64,000 nt of DNA from Hyperoplus lanceolatus (lineage: Eukaryota; Chordata; Actinopteri; Uranoscopiformes; Ammodytidae), in NCBI GenBank assembly GCA_026929865.2, contig CM049413.1, positions 16,151,501 to 16,215,500 on the forward strand. The letters run 5' to 3'. Under the pieces are notes generated by a model. The model did not search any database. It was not told where the DNA came from and was given only the letters and a program-made list of their open reading frames with translations. Position numbers and translations under genes: made by a program. This document shows, piece by piece, positions 1-22,912 of this stretch; the first letter of the stretch is position 1, and each line of letters opens with the position of its first letter.

Positions 1-1934
1 CAGAGCTGACTGTGTGGCAGCGTGTAGGGCTGAAATCGCACATCCTGGGAGGGATACGTCTGAGCTGTGGAACTGGTGAGCTTCTCTCCCTGCTTTAATG
101 TCCACACATGAAAAATAGCAGCAAGATAACAGTGCCACACGTTCAGTTAGTACAGTGTAGGCCAGTTACACACACAAACTGACCTTTTATGAAGGCTTCC
201 AATTCTGTAAGGGATTAATGTAAAGATGTCTTGTTTTTGAGCGATGTCTTTGGATTGCCTATGATTTTCCTAACTAAACTACATAGATTGCAACTTTGTG
301 ATTTTTCTTGCATACAAATATCTGCTTTTGCCGCTATAGATATAAAATAGATGTTTCTGAGGAGTAAAGAAACACAGGAAATTAATAAGTCTGCAGATAA
401 TGTTGGATGATTGCAAGCAGTAAAATGAACTTTGACTTTATGGACAGACAAAAACACACATTAGTGTAATAGAAACTAAATTGATACCCACTCAAACTTG
501 CACAGATGCTTACATTATGCATGTGTTTTGCTTTCATGAGAATAGAAGTGGAATAAAACTAAAAGATTGGTCATTATTGAGGGCTCTTTATAGTTTCACT
601 GAAGACCAGATGGGGAAAGATGATAGTAAGCGTTCAGGAGAGGGAAAAGACGCACATCTTTACCTTTAGTTGTTCTCCTGTGCTGCCTTGGCCCTGTGGA
701 GGATCTTATCTCTCATCAAGCACATCTCATTTCCCGGCTGTTGTTCACAGTGTGCTTCTTTCAATTAGCTGGCTCATATGTTTGTCTTGGGCTGTCTTCA
801 ATGAATCAATATGTGTGTCATGGGTCCCCTGGCATTTCGTAGGCTCGTAGGAGGGAAGCGGTTTCTATGATATGGGATGTGTCATTAAAGAAGGTTGTTT
901 GAGTGGTTAGTTTATTTCACAGTCAGCTTTGTAGATGGCACCACAATAGCACTTTTATTCTTCACAAGGGTGATTAGGAGTGGTGTTGTGACAGTATTTC
1001 AGTCCAGTACTTCACATTGTGTTGCATTTTGTCCCGTTGGAGTTTCAGGCATTTCAGATGGTTGCGTCATTAGAGCGAGGTCATTCCTAGGTTGTCAGAG
1101 AGGGTCTTAAATGTTACTGTGCCTCGCTAAATGTCCCACGTCGGCCTGGTGGCTGTCGAAATCTGCCACAAACATGACAGAATGGGGAGAAGTAGGTATC
1201 ACATGCTGAGTCGTACATTTGAGAAATGTGGAAACAGCTCTGATTTCAGCCCATGTACTTGTTGTGAAGTAGTTTATCATGATAGTGATGGAGTAGTTTT
1301 GCTCATAATTTGGGGGTTACTGTTCTTGACGAAAAGGTTTTCTGAAGGAAGATGAATCCACTGAAAGGATAGATTTTGTTTCTGCTGTTGTGAACAGATT
1401 TTCAACATTAAGTTGTCGAGAGATGATTGTTTGTTGTTACTTCTCGATACAGCTCTGGATTTGATTTTTTGATTTGATTTTTTGCAAGAATAACGCTTCC
1501 ATTCCTTTTAAGGTTCAAGGTTGCTTTATTTGTTCTGCCCGTGGGTAAATTTGATATGCAGTCCAAGAAAAAGGTATTCAGCTATAGGACACAGTACGAA
1601 AAGCATACAACAACAACAAAAAAACAGCATACTCAATAGAAAACCACACACACACACACACAAAAAACATTAGACAAAAATCACAAAGGTGCTCAGGACA
1701 TCCAAGTGTGCAAGAAGCGTGGAGTATGGATTGTGATGTTGCAACGTCTTCAACATGAATAATGAATTTTCATATGTTTTTTTAATGGCAGGTCAGAGTT
1801 ATGGGGAGGCCGTCAGCTGGATGGACTCCACGGAAGAAGAGGTCGCTGTGTGGACCTCCATGATCACAAACCCAAACCACTGGATCGATGCGACGCTACC
1901 CATCAGAACTAAACTTGCTTCACGGTCCGAGTGA
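1..1934 (+). CDS. Synaptotagmin-like (Slp) protein, last two exons, 5' part outside window
   Basis: Two exons join in phase: 1-75 (open at the left edge, donor GTGAGC at 76) and 1792-1934 (acceptor CAG at 1789-1791, stop TGA at 1932-1934). The join gives about 71 residues beginning ELTVWQRVGLKSHILGGIRL and continuing with GTGQSYGEAVSWMDSTEEE and ending NPNHWIDATLPIRTKL plus a few residues. In Slp/granuphilin-type proteins the last part of the C2B domain carries this GTG-SYG---WMDST-EE---W and W--ATLPLR pattern. Such proteins bind Rab27 through an N-terminal domain and membranes through two C2 domains, tethering secretory vesicles; only the tail of C2B is visible here. I cannot say which SYTL paralogue it is. 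The exons are too short to stand out as open frames, so the call rests on the family motif and the matching splice phase (1 base + 2 bases). Confidence 0.75.
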
Positions 1935-2677
1935 CACGTTTTGTACAAAAAAAAAAAACAATGTCTACACACATGTTCTTATACTGGCTGAACTTAAAAG
2001 GACTCCCTTGGCAAATTCAACCCCTCCGCCACAATGATACACTGTTTATTCCTGTTCTTTTTCATACATGCAAACTCTGACACTGAGGAGGCAGTAGTGG
2101 TGCAATATTATGAGTTAAGGGCGTAGATAAGAAAATATTTAGTTTCGAAAACAAATCTGTCTGTGTTTCCGATGTTTTATGGTTAAGTCTATATTGTCTG
2201 TTAAAAGTGAATTTGTGATCCATTGAAGTTTAATAATTAAATAACAAACCTGATCTGATGAATCAGTGTTCTTCTTTACTTACTAAATTCAAATATTGTT
2301 ACATCAAGAAGGCAAAAATTAACAGATAATTTAAGGAATGAATAACCACATTTATTTTATGTTTCCCCAGACCTTGTATGCCTACACTACAACTAACAAT
2401 ACCTACTTTCACTGATTTGTAATTATTATGCTATATTTTTAGGCATTTTAGTGCATTTGGATATGACAGAAAAAGCCCTCAGTTGCTTGCATAAATGATT
2501 TCCCTTTATGGATAAGCGTACCACCTTGTGGTCAGACTTTATATAGGCTAGCCTACTCTTTATCGGCTACTTTTTATCCAAATTACAGGGAGGACAGTGA
2601 AAAATGAAGTCAAGAACGCAAGAAGAGATGACAATGTCCTGTCATTTAACCTTAAACTAAACTGTTTTAGCTTACAT
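1935..2677. other. Slp-like gene 3' region and spacer
   Basis: AT-rich sequence after the Slp-like stop codon. It probably holds the 3' UTR; an ATTAAA-type signal lies near 2235. No further exon, RNA gene or recognisable repeat was seen before the LINE tail. Confidence 0.4.
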
Positions 2678-5600
2678 TTTTATTTATTTTATTTTATTTA
2701 ACCTTTATTTAACCAGGAAAAAAACTATTGAGATTAAAAATCTCTTTTTCAAAGGTGACCTGGCCAAGACAGGCAGCAGCACAATGAACCACAGTTACAG
2801 ACAAACACACAGGGACAAAATTAAAATAGCACTAAAAAATAAAGCAAATAAATAGACCCATTTCTGTAACCAGGAAAAAAACCTATTAAAAACACTGACA
2901 TCTTAGAGATGTCAATTTCCTTCATTTTCGACTTAAAGGCATTCAACAAAATTAATTCAACAAGTCCTAGGTCTTTCTGCAGCGTATTCCACACAGTGGG
3001 GGCAGAGTACACAAAAGCCTTTTTACCCTGTTCTGTCTGTACATTGGGGACCGAAAGCAACACCAAGTCCTGCGAACGTAAAAAGTGTGGACCAGCACTT
3101 TTCCGCATGATAAGGGAGCATACATAGCTAGGTAGCACACCAAGTATCGCCTTGTAAATAAATGTGCAGTAGTGACTGAGCCTACGAGTGGACAAAGCAG
3201 GCCATCCTACCCGAGAGTACAACTGGCAGTGGTGAGTCCGAGCCTTACAGTTTGTGATGAATCTCAGAGATGAATGGTACGCCGAGTCAATCATATTAAG
3301 ACACTGAACAGAGGTATGCATATACAACAAATCACCATAGTCCAGAACAGATAAAAAAGTAGCAGCCACAAGTCGCTTTTTTACATTGAAAGAGAAACAC
3401 ATCTTATTTAAAAACCCAACTTTAGCCTCAGCTTTTTTACCAAATAGAGCACATGAGGCTTAAAGGTGAGGGAGTCATCAATCAGAAAACCCACCTGTAT
3501 AACACTACCCTCCAGAGTGACCACAGAGGGGACATTTTGTGGTCTAGCTCTAGAACCAGTAAACAACATGAGTTTGGTCTTATCTGCATTAAGAACAAGT
3601 TTCAGCTGATGAAGGCTATTTTGGACGACAATAAAAGCATTCTGCAAGTTTTCAATAGCATGTTTAAGAGTCGGTGCAAAGCAATAAATAACTGTGTCAT
3701 CAGCATAAAAATGGAAATTGGCATCCGACACGTTTTTATCAATATTATTAATGTAAATGGTGAATAAAAGTGGGCCTAATACAGAACCCTGGGGTACACC
3801 CTTACAGATTGGTAAATTGTTTGAGTAGAGACCGTCATGTTTAATGCACTGGGTCATATCACTGAGGTAGTTTTGGAACCAAGAGACTGCTTGCTCTGAT
3901 AGTCCTGAGTTGAGGAGCCTGCTTTTTAGAACATCATGATCTACTGTGTCGAAAGCTTTGGACAAATCAATAAACAGTGATGCACAGTGTTGTTTCTTAT
4001 CACGTGCTACAGAGATGTCATTTATCACCTTCAGTGCCGCTGTGGTAGTGCTATGTTTTTTTCTAAAACCTGATTGAAATGTAGACATAATGGCATTGGT
4101 CTGAAGAAAATCCTTGAGTTGGTCATTAACCAGAGATTCTAGAATTTTTGCCAATACTGACAGATTTGATATTGGCCTGTAGTTGTTTAGCATGGATGGG
4201 TCACCTTCTTTTAATAAAGGGAGAACAAATGCAGATTTCCATATGCCAGGAATTTCATTGTTTATCAATGTGAAGTTAAAAAGATAAGTGAGAGGTCCTG
4301 CTATCAAATCAGCTGCAATCTTTAAAAAGTATGGCTCAACAAGATCAGGCCCTGGAGGTTTTCCAGGATTTAAAGACTGGAACATCAGTACAGGGCTTCA
4401 CAGTAGCAGAGCAACTGTTTTCAAACAGAGCCAGACAAAATAAAATGCTCATTAAAACAATTCAGCATCTCCATTTTATCACTAACAGCAACAGAATCCT
4501 TCATAATAAAAGCTGGTAAAACATTAGAAACTTTGCTCACAGAAAGTGATTTTATAGCTTTCCAGAATTTCCTTGGGTCATTTATGTTTTCGGTAGTGAC
4601 AGACAGATAGTAATCTGATTTAGCTTGCTTAATAAAAGAGGAGCATCTATTTCTAAGTGTTCTAAAAACAAGCCAATCGGAGGAAATTCCAGTTTTCCTC
4701 GCCTTTGCCCAAGCCAAGTTACGTTGGTGAATAATGTCTGGTAGCTCAGGGGAAAACCATGGGTTATCACGACCCTTTATTCTAAATCTCTTGAATGGAG
4801 CATGTCTATTTATGATTTGGGTAAAACCATCATTAAAAAATGTCCAGGCTGACTCCACATCAGGGATTAGCTCAATTCTACTCCAATTAAAATTAAACAA
4901 ATCATGAAGAAAACCTTGCTCATTAAATTGTTTGAGATTCCTCTTACAAGTGACACGTGGCTTTGATTTAGGGATCTTAGTGTCCCTGACAGCACAATGG
5001 TCACTTAAGTCATTGCAAAAAACACCAACAGCAGAGAACTTATGGGGAACATTAGTCAGAATCAAGTCAATTAAAGTTGACTTTTCAGGGCATTTTAGAT
5101 TTGGACGTGTGGGGCAATTAATTAATTGAGTAAGATTTACGGAATCACAAAATATTTTAAAATCATCTGATGCTGGCTTAAGCCAGTCCCAATTAAGATC
5201 ACCAGCTAAAATAATTTCAGTATAGTCCAATCTGGATAGAAGATGCACAAGAGACGGCAACGCAACATTTAAGGAAGATGGAGGCCTATAACATCCGACA
5301 ACGGTTATACAGAGGCCCTTAACCAATTCAACATTCAGTGCCAGAAATTCCAGTTGCTTGCTAATTGATTCAGAGACAATTACCTTGACATGAAATTTCG
5401 ACTTTACATAAATAGCAACACCTCCACCTCTCTTTGGTCTGTCAGCCTGATACACATTGTAGCCATCAATACAAATATCATTATCAGCAATTGATTTTGT
5501 CAGCCAAGTTTAAGATGTTACAACAATGTTGGCATCTGTTGATTTAATCCATATTCTGAGCATATCCATTTTGGGTAACAAACTGCGCACATTATGTAGG

Positions 5601-6243
5601 CCTATGACAAATTATGTATGACATTATGTAGCCTATGTAAATAGTCATTTAAAACCAGAAGGCTTTGAAGCCGGCGTAAGTCTCTGGGTGGATACCCCGC
5701 TAGGTTCATGTCCTGTGCCTGTAGCTTCGGAGTTTGCACGGATTGTACAACATCTGTACAACTGGAGCATCCGTAAGCAATGTCTGGTGGGCAATACACG
5801 TTGTTAGATGTAGCCTACTCACCCACTTGCGATCGCTTGCTCGTAAATCCCACACAGCCAACGCGCAAATAAGAGTGACGAGAAACGCCATTGTCTCTGT
5901 TCGAAAAAGTTTGCGTGTGTGTGCGTGTGTGTGACAGCAGCATAGGAGCCCGCAGACAAGGGATCAGAGAGGGGAGATGGGATGAGATGATGCAGCGCCG
6001 TGGCCAGGTGATTTCGGCAGGCAGGTGGACAAAGGCGCAGTAGAGATGAGTGATAGATCCAGAGGATTGTTTAATCCCAATCAAATAATCCAAGAAAAAA
6101 ATATATATCCTTACACTTTGCATACAATTAGGATGGCAAAGAAATGATTTGCTTTACTTTTCGACAAGTTCAAAAAGGTAAAAACGTGTTAGTAAAAAAC
6201 AGACAACGCTGACGTGGACTGGCATGCTGCCATCTTGGAACCA
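2678..6243 (-). mobile_element. L2-type LINE, nearly full length, inactive
   Basis: A non-LTR retrotransposon of about 3.5 kb on the minus strand. Its 3' end (low coordinates) has the fish L2 tail: a stretch reading 'AAAAAGAGATTTTTAATCTC', then CCTGGTTAAATAAAGGT and an A/T-rich (TAAA)-like tail at 2678-2720. Upstream it encodes an apurinic endonuclease, a reverse transcriptase and the C-terminal region of L2/CR1-group elements. Its 5' region reaches at least 6240, where a YY1-type GCCATCTTGG motif lies (6229-6238). Three ORF-breaking lesions are evident: an in-frame stop in the endonuclease near 5510 and frame changes near 4390 and near 3405. It is therefore a dead copy, but little eroded. 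L2 rather than another jockey-group clade is inferred mainly from the 3' tail and protein style. Confidence 0.85.
2821..5455 (-). pseudogene. LINE endonuclease-reverse transcriptase, broken
   Basis: The coding part of the LINE lies in three frames. 5455-4421 holds most of the endonuclease, with RPKRGGGVAIYVKSKF, the AGDLNWDWL motif and SDHCAV, whose histidine is the usual catalytic one, followed by the linker. 4385-3408 holds the reverse transcriptase: NYRPISNLS, AFDTVDHDVL, GVPQGSVLGPLLF and the catalytic YADDTVIY. 3402-2821 holds the C-terminal region with LDYGD and the VWNTLQ segment. The endonuclease start lies further upstream near 5560 (PKMDMLRIWIKSTDAN), separated by an in-frame TAA where family members carry a sense codon before TWL. 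All catalytic motifs are intact, so the copy was disabled by a few lesions and not by decay of its active sites. Confidence 0.85.
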
Positions 6244-6859
6244 TTACATTGTCATGCATAGGGCCTACATCAGGTAGCCTATCCATTCCCCATGCATAAT
6301 CAAGACGGTGGAGCAAAGCAGTTGTTAGTCCTATGTGCACAACTTTTGTCCAGCAGATGGCGACCTTAACACTCCTGTTTAAAGCATGGTTTCAAGTCGG
6401 AATGAAGAGGAGCCATTTGGGTTGTTTTTTTTTTTAAAAGCCTCGATACGATAAACAAACTAAATAAATATTAATATTTATTTCTAGCCTGAATATAGTT
6501 TCAACGCAAATCTAAACCTGCCATATTTGCTACCATAAATCCCTGGCTCTGCCGTAGGCCATCTGACTGCTATCCAGCCAGCCACACTTTCCTTTATAAT
6601 TTAAAGGAAACTAACTGACCTATTGGCAGCCAGGGAGGAAAGGGGTACAATAAAAATCATTAGGACTAACCACAGTAAATCAATGAAGCATTTGGTTTGA
6701 GATTTAAAATATGTAGGCCTAAGAGCTAAAACAGGGGCACAAACACATGCCTATTTTAAATACAATGCTACGCTGTTGCTAGGGCGACGGATCAACACTT
6801 CATGCTGTGCCTCTGTCTGGTCTGTCCACTCCTTGGTCCACTCCTAACCTTATTAAAAA
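6244..6859 (+). promoter_or_regulatory. calaxin upstream region with RFX X-box
   Basis: Non-coding sequence between the LINE and the calaxin start. GTTGCT-AG-GGCGAC at 6775-6788 fits the RFX X-box consensus (RYYVYY, 1-3 bases, RRNRAC) at every position. It lies about 72 bases before the start codon, a usual place for ciliary genes. RFX and FOXJ1 control of motile-cilium genes is established; use of this site here is inferred. The start codon lies in AAAATGGCGG, a YY1-like context. Confidence 0.6.
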
Positions 6860-8268
6860 ATGGCGGAAATGTCTGCTATGAATAGAAAGTTGATACAATC
6901 TCTGGCTGAAACCATCTCAAAACAAGTAGAGCACTGTGAGTATGCAGTTCAGACTTAACTAACACTAATTCAACCTATTTTGCCTTTCGCCATTCATTGC
7001 TTTTAATTGACGCTAGCAGCTAGCATTGCAACTATCAAACAAATTGATCAAATAAAAATGTCACAATGCTAATGTTATCCTACTATTATTTCAATGACCC
7101 CCAGTCAATAAAACAGAGGTCGAGTGCCTTATCCGGGAGTTCTACTTGCTTCTGGGGGAGCCGCCGGCTGTTCACGGACGAACAGCCGGCCTGGACAGAG
7201 GGAAGTTCAGGAGCATCCTGCACAACATCTTTGGCATGACCGACGACATGAACATGGACGGAGGTATTATGTCTGCTGTTGATCGCGATAGCCTATATAA
7301 AACATTTGCTTGTGGTATTTATATTCTGTAGACAAGTGTGTTTTTATAGTTCCTATTTGGAAAAACTAAATATTTAAGATTCAAGAATAACTGCAGCAGT
7401 TTCAATGTGAACGTTTGGAAACCTGGACATGTTTTAAATGCTTCTGATTTTCTGTCCACCAGTCTTCCGGGTATTTGACAAAGACAATGACAGCTTTGTG
7501 GGTATGAAAGAATGGATTGTAGGACTATCTGTTTTCCTTCGAGGGACCTTGGATGAAAAAATCAAATGTAAGCTCGTAGCCTCACTCTCACTGCTTTAGA
7601 CTCACATATAAAAACCCAGGGTTATATGCTACTATCTATCCATGCAATAACCATTCCCTCTTTGCGTGGCTCAGACTGCTTTGACGTGTACGACTTGAAC
7701 AGCGACAATGGCGTCTCTAGGGAGGAGATGTTCCACCTGCTGAAGAACAGCCTCATCCGACAGCCTACAGAGGAGGATCCTGACGAAGGAATTAAAGACC
7801 TGGTGGAGATCATGCTCAAGAAGATGGTGAGGGGCATAGTATACTGATGGGCCTATTGGTTTAAATACCTTGCCATACTTGTATATGCTCTTCTCTAACT
7901 TTTAGTGTATCCGAGGGAAATAAATAAGTAAAAACATTATTGGATCTGGAGATATCTCGCATAATAAATCAACACTACTGTCTTTACACAAATTGTTTCT
8001 CATCTTTGTAGGACATTGATCATGATGGTAAAATATCTTTATCGGACTTTGAAAAGGCAGTGAGAGAGGAGAATCTGCTACTCGAGGCTTTTGGCACCTG
8101 CCTCCCAGACACCAAGGTAATCATAATTTAAAGGCTGTTGATACTATGTAATAACTTGAATTTCTAAGTCATACATTCTTACTATGACTATGTGTTATTG
8201 TCCTCTATTTTTAGAGCATTGAGACATTTGAGGAGCATGTATTTAAGGAAAAACTCCTGGAACAATGA
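6860..8268 (+). CDS. clxn: Calaxin (EF-hand calcium-binding protein 1)
   Basis: Six exons: 6860-6935, 7105-7263, 7463-7567, 7675-7826, 8012-8116 and 8215-8268 (stop). All have GT-AG ends and closed phase, giving 216 aa against about 211 in human. The protein begins [20 protein letters not shown] and matches EFCAB1/calaxin along its length ([45 protein letters not shown]). Three EF-hand calcium loops are visible: [24 protein letters not shown] and [12 protein letters not shown]. Calaxin is a neuronal-calcium-sensor-type protein of motile cilia and sperm flagella; it sits in the outer dynein arm docking complex and makes dynein respond to calcium. The start is the first ATG; an internal M at residue 7 would match the human start more closely. 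Its 3' end faces rbm48, 150 bases away. Teleosts often have two calaxin paralogues; which one this is cannot be told. Confidence 0.93.
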
Positions 8269-8305
8269 AGATGTCATATTTGTGTGGATTTCCAGCGATA
8301 CAGTC

Positions 8306-8314
8306 TTTAATAAA
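8306..8314. terminator. Overlapping poly(A) signals of clxn (+) and rbm48 (-)
   Basis: TTTAATAAA reads AATAAA on the plus strand (8309-8314), 41 bases after the clxn stop. It reads ATTAAA on the minus strand (8306-8311), 107 bases after the rbm48 stop. A second plus-strand AATAAA at 8336-8341 is followed by a T/G-rich stretch at about 8369-8392. The two transcripts must overlap at their 3' ends if either minus-strand signal is used. Confidence 0.5.
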
Positions 8315-8417
8315 AAAAAAATTGCAAAATGTGTAAATAAAAAGAGGCTGCCAAGAAAACTATTGGAATGTGTTTGTTTTTTTGGTCCAAAGTAGCAGCA
8401 GAAATCTCTGAAGCCAA

Positions 8418-10081
8418 TCAAATCCGACGACGGGGTTTCACCTTTTTCTTCACTGGTTTGAGGTCAGGAACTGATACCACCTGAGAAAGAGGACAAAGCT
8501 TGACTTTAACTGACACCAATAAAAGGCATTTAGACTACCATGAAGGATTTCGTCTTATTCTGAAATTCTATGAAAACAATACATGATGAAAAAAACTACC
8601 TGTTTCATTGTGTTCCTGATCAGGTTTACGGTTGTGTTCAGTGACTCATCCTCCATATTCACTTTAGGCGGTTCTGGTAGCTTTGGCCCAATAAGCGGCT
8701 CGTTATTTCTAGTGACATCAGTCAGTGAGTGCTCTGCAGTCTCTTCCATTTTACGTTTCCTGTTCTCTAAGTGTGTGGTCCTCGGGACAAATCTGACTGC
8801 GGCAGACTGGTTCAAGGTCAGCCTTTGTTCTGTGCCTCTGTCTTCCTCTGAAGAGGTTTGACAGGAGCTTGAACTCGGCACTGGCTGCTGCTTTGTGTCT
8901 ATGATGGCATTATGTAACGTCCCCATTTTGTCCTCAGTTGGTATTGTCCCGTATTGATTGTAATGTCCGTAGTAACGATGTTCCCGGGGAGGTAAGGGCA
9001 GCAGAGGAAAGCTTGAATAATGGCTGACGTTTAAAGGCTCTCCCATCTTTGCGCTGACAGAGGTTTTAGGACATCTGGCGATGGCTGTCTCTGACGTGGT
9101 TGCTGTGTCTGATGATGACTTGGCCTCCTTGTTTACTGGCTCCTCTTTCTGTTGCTTTTCTCTCGCTTTGTAAAAACAGTAGCACAGAAGAAAAACAGTG
9201 TCAACCAATATGTCAAGTTCAGGTTAATATGTCATTCCAACTAGAAAAATACAGATGAAATGACATCAATCCTTTTAGGACTAGAACAAAAAAAAAAATC
9301 CCCAAAAATCATAGAAAATTAGTGCAATAACAGTTCAGAGAGGTCAATATCAAATATAAGTTTATCAGTTTAAGTCTATAATTGATGTTAACGTGCACCT
9401 ATATTGTGAACAGTCCTGGTGACATATCTCCTCCTGTCCTGCAGCTTTAGCCTGGTGTCTTCCACGGTCTCATATTCTGGGACGTAGCACACATGCAGCA
9501 CACCACCATAGAAACTCTTCTCATCCATACGCCGCTTTGCTGCTCTGAAACAGAAACATTTCAGCATCAACAATATTCTGAGAATGTTTTTCAACGCTGC
9601 CAGTGTAGTTTGATGGATGGACAGGCCATGCCAAACCTGGCACTGGTGAGTTTCTGGAACTTGATAAGATAGACCTCGGTGAATTCCTCAGCAGGGTACT
9701 CATCCAGGGGCCTGTACTCCTCCACGGCTCCGTACAGGGCGCAAAGCTGGACCAGCTCCGTCATCACTCCAATGGCTGGGACCCCTTGGACCATCAGGTA
9801 ACGAGACTCTAGGTTGATAGTGTACACCTGATGATGCGCAGGATGAATATGATGAACACGAGCTACGCAATGAATTTGCATACTTTACCTGTTCAGTTAC
9901 GTTTACTCTCGAATTAGGAGTCGCAGTTTCAGATACATTGTACTTTTCTCACCTTAACAGCTTTCGCTTGCCTCCCCTCTCTGTATTTAGGTCGAGAAAT
10001 ACATACTCTCCGCTGTTCGTGGTGTTTATAAACCTCTGGAGTGCCCCAACAGTCTGACCTGCTGTTGACTGGCGCCGCCAT
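8418..10081 (-). CDS. rbm48: RNA-binding motif protein 48
   Basis: Five exons in transcript order: 10081-9953, 9827-9637, 9544-9399, 9165-8600 and 8480-8418 (stop), with phase closing throughout; 364 aa against 367 in human. The RRM fold is encoded by exons 1-3 (RPKYREGRQAKAVK, VYTINLESRYLMVQGVPAIG, LYGAVEEYRPLDEYPAEEFT, AKRRMDEKSFYGGVLHVCYV). The last two exons hold a poorly conserved linker, then FVPRTTHLENRKRK, EPLIGPKLPEPPKVNMEDES and the tail PRRRI, all matching RBM48. RBM48 works with ARMC7 in the minor (U12) spliceosome. Intron 2 uses a weak donor (GTTTGG), and the exon 3 donor (GTGCAC) was chosen because it is the candidate that keeps phase. The start ATG lies in an AAAATGGCGGC (YY1-like) context. 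Confidence 0.92.
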
Positions 10082-10438
10082 TTTTCTGGAAATGAATTTC
10101 CGGCTGGACATAAACTTCAAAATAAGAGCGCATTTTGTTTTCCCCTAGAATACACGTGCAACGATTGCATGTCTTTTTTCTTTATTGGTATGAGCATAAA
10201 GACAATTGTGTTCATTCACAAAGTGTGCGAATAAATGCGTGTCGGTGTGTGTTTCTGTGTCCATGTGTAATTTCTTATTAAAAAAAAAAAAAAAAAACGG
10301 TCTAGCTCGGTATCGGCTGCTTTGGTCTAGCTCAGCTCACACTCTGCTGCTCATCGATCGATTATGAGTTGGTCGAACATGTCACGTTAGCAGAGCAGCC
10401 TGACTTGCCTTTACAGAGGCAGTCAGGCTATAAAAACT
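10082..10438. promoter_or_regulatory. Bidirectional promoter of rbm48 (-) and pex1 (+)
   Basis: The two start codons lie 357 bases apart, head to head, the same arrangement as RBM48 and PEX1 in human. The interval includes a run of about 18 A at 10279-10296 and no obvious TATA box near either gene. Promoter function is inferred from the gene arrangement. Confidence 0.7.
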
Positions 10439-21571
<11,133 letters not shown>

Positions 21572-21604
21572 TCAGCATCTTAATTGTTGTTTTGGATGTC
21601 AATT

Positions 21605-21610
21605 AATAAA
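21605..21610 (+). terminator. pex1 poly(A) signal
   Basis: AATAAA lies 34 bases past the pex1 stop codon, implying a very short 3' UTR. T/G-rich sequence follows within about 60 bases. Confidence 0.6.
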
Positions 21611-22865
21611 AGCTATGATTCATTGATCATTTAATAATCAGTGGAGTTTAAAACTTCCAGAGCTTTGAAGACAATGTTAATGAATGTTTTAAATGTTTTC
21701 TACTGACTTGATTTTGAGTGATACATTTACCGTCTCAAAATGTAATTACTGTACATATGTATGTGTATAAATTCCTTTTGTACAAACCTCCTTCCTGTTA
21801 TCTCTACATTAATGGCCTCGCATGTAAATAATCTGAGGAGGAACAGAAACTTTCTGCAGATGTATCTCAGTAACTCTTTACTTTAGGGGCCCAGGGCATC
21901 CTAAACAGCAGAAAGTCTTACCTCAGATTACAACAGTAGTCATCAGCTCGTTCCTTGGCTGCTGCGACAATTTTTTTTACTATAGAAGCGCTATGCCTGC
22001 CGTCACACCGGCACTGGCAGGTTCTGCAGAAGTAAATATAGAAACACAGGGCTGGATTTGGTTCGCATTAGTCTTGTGTTAATCCCACACAATGCATTAT
22101 ATATTTTTTTTTTTGCATAAAATGGCCCAATGGGATTGATCTCTCACTGTCATTTTTTTCTCAAACATCCGTGATGAGAGAAACATGGAAATGAAGAATT
22201 GTTACTCACACACACACACACGGGGAAAACACAAAATGACACCCACGGCTTTGATGAGAAGTGTTTCTGTCTAGTGGATATAGGGATGGGAAAAAAGGAG
22301 CTTCAGTTTGATTTGTTCCATGTAACAAACATTGATTGTGTAATGGCTCTTTTATTACTGCATGAGAAACTCAGTTCAACATCATCAGACTGCAGGGTCA
22401 GCCAGAGAGCATCGAGGGAGAGAAAAAGATGCTTTCTAACATTCACTTTGGTCTTGAACTCCTCGGGTCACATGGTTGGAGGATAGTCCCTCCATCTTCC
22501 TTTAGGCATTTGGGCTTCATTTGGTGCAGCCTTGGGTGGGGCTGGCAGTAGTGGGGGAAATCTGAAAGATTTATCGGTACATCAGACAGACATCCCCTGT
22601 GGTTTCTCAGTACTTCCTCATTTATCAAAGCCCAACACTGCCCGAAAATGGTGACTTTCCAAAAAACCCAGGAGCAATTAGAGGAGCAAACCTCACAGCC
22701 TTAAAAAAAACTGTTCAGCTCATCTGTTGTCAAAGTCTCTTCTCCATCAACCCACAATCCCCTTCCTCAGTGGTGCTCTTGCTCTTCAGAAACCATCCAC
22801 CAATGATTCATGTTTACAACAAAGCAGCCGTTCACTTTACAAGATCAAGTGGTTTGTGTCAACTC

Positions 22866-22912
<47 letters not shown>

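Noticed and set aside
215-1355. Several 60-80-residue frames at the left end
   Set aside because: They lie in the intron of the Slp-like gene and show no protein-like features.
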